Source of the DNA: Chitinophagaceae bacterium
Lineage (GTDB): Bacteria > Bacteroidota > Bacteroidia > Chitinophagales > Chitinophagaceae
NCBI GenBank assembly: GCA_030151745.1
Contig: JASLDA010000142.1
Span: forward strand, 1 to 6,402
Reading direction: 5' to 3'
DNA length: 6,402 nucleotides
Below the pieces are notes generated by a model. That model was not told the DNA's origin, made no database searches, and saw nothing but the letters and a program-made list of their open reading frames with translations. The stretch's first letter is position 1; the number at the start of each line of letters is the position of its first letter. Below, one piece after another: positions 6,141 to 6,402 of the stretch. Made by a program: the position numbers and the translations under genes.

Positions 6141-6239
6141 TTGGCAGTTTGCAGTCGGCAGTGGAGCGGGAGCCTTAGCTTGTTTGGAATTGGCAATAGG
6201 TAATAGGCAGTTTGCAGTGGATCGGGGGCCTTAGCTTGT
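6141..6239. repeat. Degenerate heptamer arrays within a two-copy direct repeat
   Basis: Bases 6141-6161 read as three 7-base units (TTGGCAG, TTTGCAG, TCGGCAG). Bases 6189-6216 read as four (ATTGGCA, ATAGGTA, ATAGGCA, GTTTGCA), shifted in phase. The arrays sit within a larger direct repeat: 6143-6183 and 6206-6239 both start GGCAGTTTGCAGT and both end with CCTTAGCTTGT; the first has one extra 7-base unit, CGGCAGT. Another fragment, CTTGGCATTGG, occurs at 6250-6260. Open frames across it on the minus strand are artefacts of the repeat. Confidence 0.75.
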
Positions 6240-6269
6240 ATAGTCGGGACTTGGCATTGGGTTCTCTTT

Positions 6270-6391
6270 TCATGTCATGGTGAGCGCAGGTTCGGGCGAA
6301 CCGGAGTCGAACCAGGGCAGGGAAAGCCCTTGGAACGCCGCCTGGTTCATGCCGCCCTTCGACAGGCTCAGGGTGACATGAATCAGGCGGC
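6270..6391. repeat. Composite REP-like palindromic element, non-coding
   Basis: The element is bounded by imperfect inverted repeats TCATGTCATGGTGAGC (6270-6285) and GCTCAGGGTGACATGA (6366-6381). Inside, GAACCAGG (6309-6316) pairs perfectly with CCTGGTTC (6341-6348), with a nested AGGG/CCCT. A second, competing pairing joins GCCGCCTGGTTCATG (6337-6351) to CATGAATCAGGCGGC (6377-6391) with one mismatch. The minus-strand frame reads CHPEPVEGR, a peptide I recognise as the usual spurious translation of dispersed REP-type repeats containing CCCTTCGACAGGCTCAGGG. No gene is seen from 6113 to the window end (6402). Confidence 0.7.
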
Positions 6392-6402
6392 GCACGTTTC
6401 AC

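Noticed and set aside
5324..6196. 290-codon minus-strand frame over korB
   Set aside because: Antisense shadow of korB with no recognisable motif; its N-terminal part comes from the heptamer repeats.
6175..6402. 75-codon minus-strand frame at the right edge
   Set aside because: It is made wholly of repeat DNA; the CHPEPVEGR and LPITYCQFQ peptides are typical spurious translations of REP-like and heptamer repeats.

Overview
The window looks like part of a GC-rich Bacteroidota chromosome, probably near the Chitinophagaceae. This is inferred from the character of the CzcA-type pump, the thymidylate synthase and the long-form KorB, from TAnnTTTG promoter elements, from the absence of Shine-Dalgarno sites before the genes, and from intergenic repeat families I associate with this group. 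No database search was possible.

Layout. (1) Positions 1-165 hold the last 54 codons of a periplasmic adaptor (HlyD/CzcB type). (2) Positions 321-3473 hold a full-length CzcA-type RND heavy-metal pump interrupted by one in-frame TGA at 1905-1907. There is no frameshift: the two halves (528 and 515 residues) lie in the same frame, and the stop falls in the cytoplasmic linker between TM6 and TM7, at the boundary of the internal repeat of RND pumps. (3) A long imperfect hairpin follows (3501-3574), then a 100-residue three-helix membrane protein of unknown function (3683-3985). (4) Four perfect copies of an octamer begin directly after that gene's stop codon. (5) thyA (thymidylate synthase) lies on the minus strand at 4093-4905, convergent with the small membrane protein gene. 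(6) A 178-base divergent promoter region separates thyA from korB, the beta subunit of a 2-oxoacid:ferredoxin oxidoreductase (5084-6112). (7) The last 290 bases are non-coding: a hairpin, degenerate heptamer arrays inside a two-copy direct repeat, and a composite REP-like palindromic element.

How the genes work together. The adaptor and the pump should be the periplasmic and inner-membrane parts of one tripartite metal-efflux complex; no outer-membrane factor is in view. thyA and korB are housekeeping genes that share only a promoter region. korB has no alpha-subunit gene beside it within the window. I see no defence system, CRISPR array, phage gene or transposase. The most notable item is the pump split at its domain boundary; the rest of the interest lies in the intergenic repeats.
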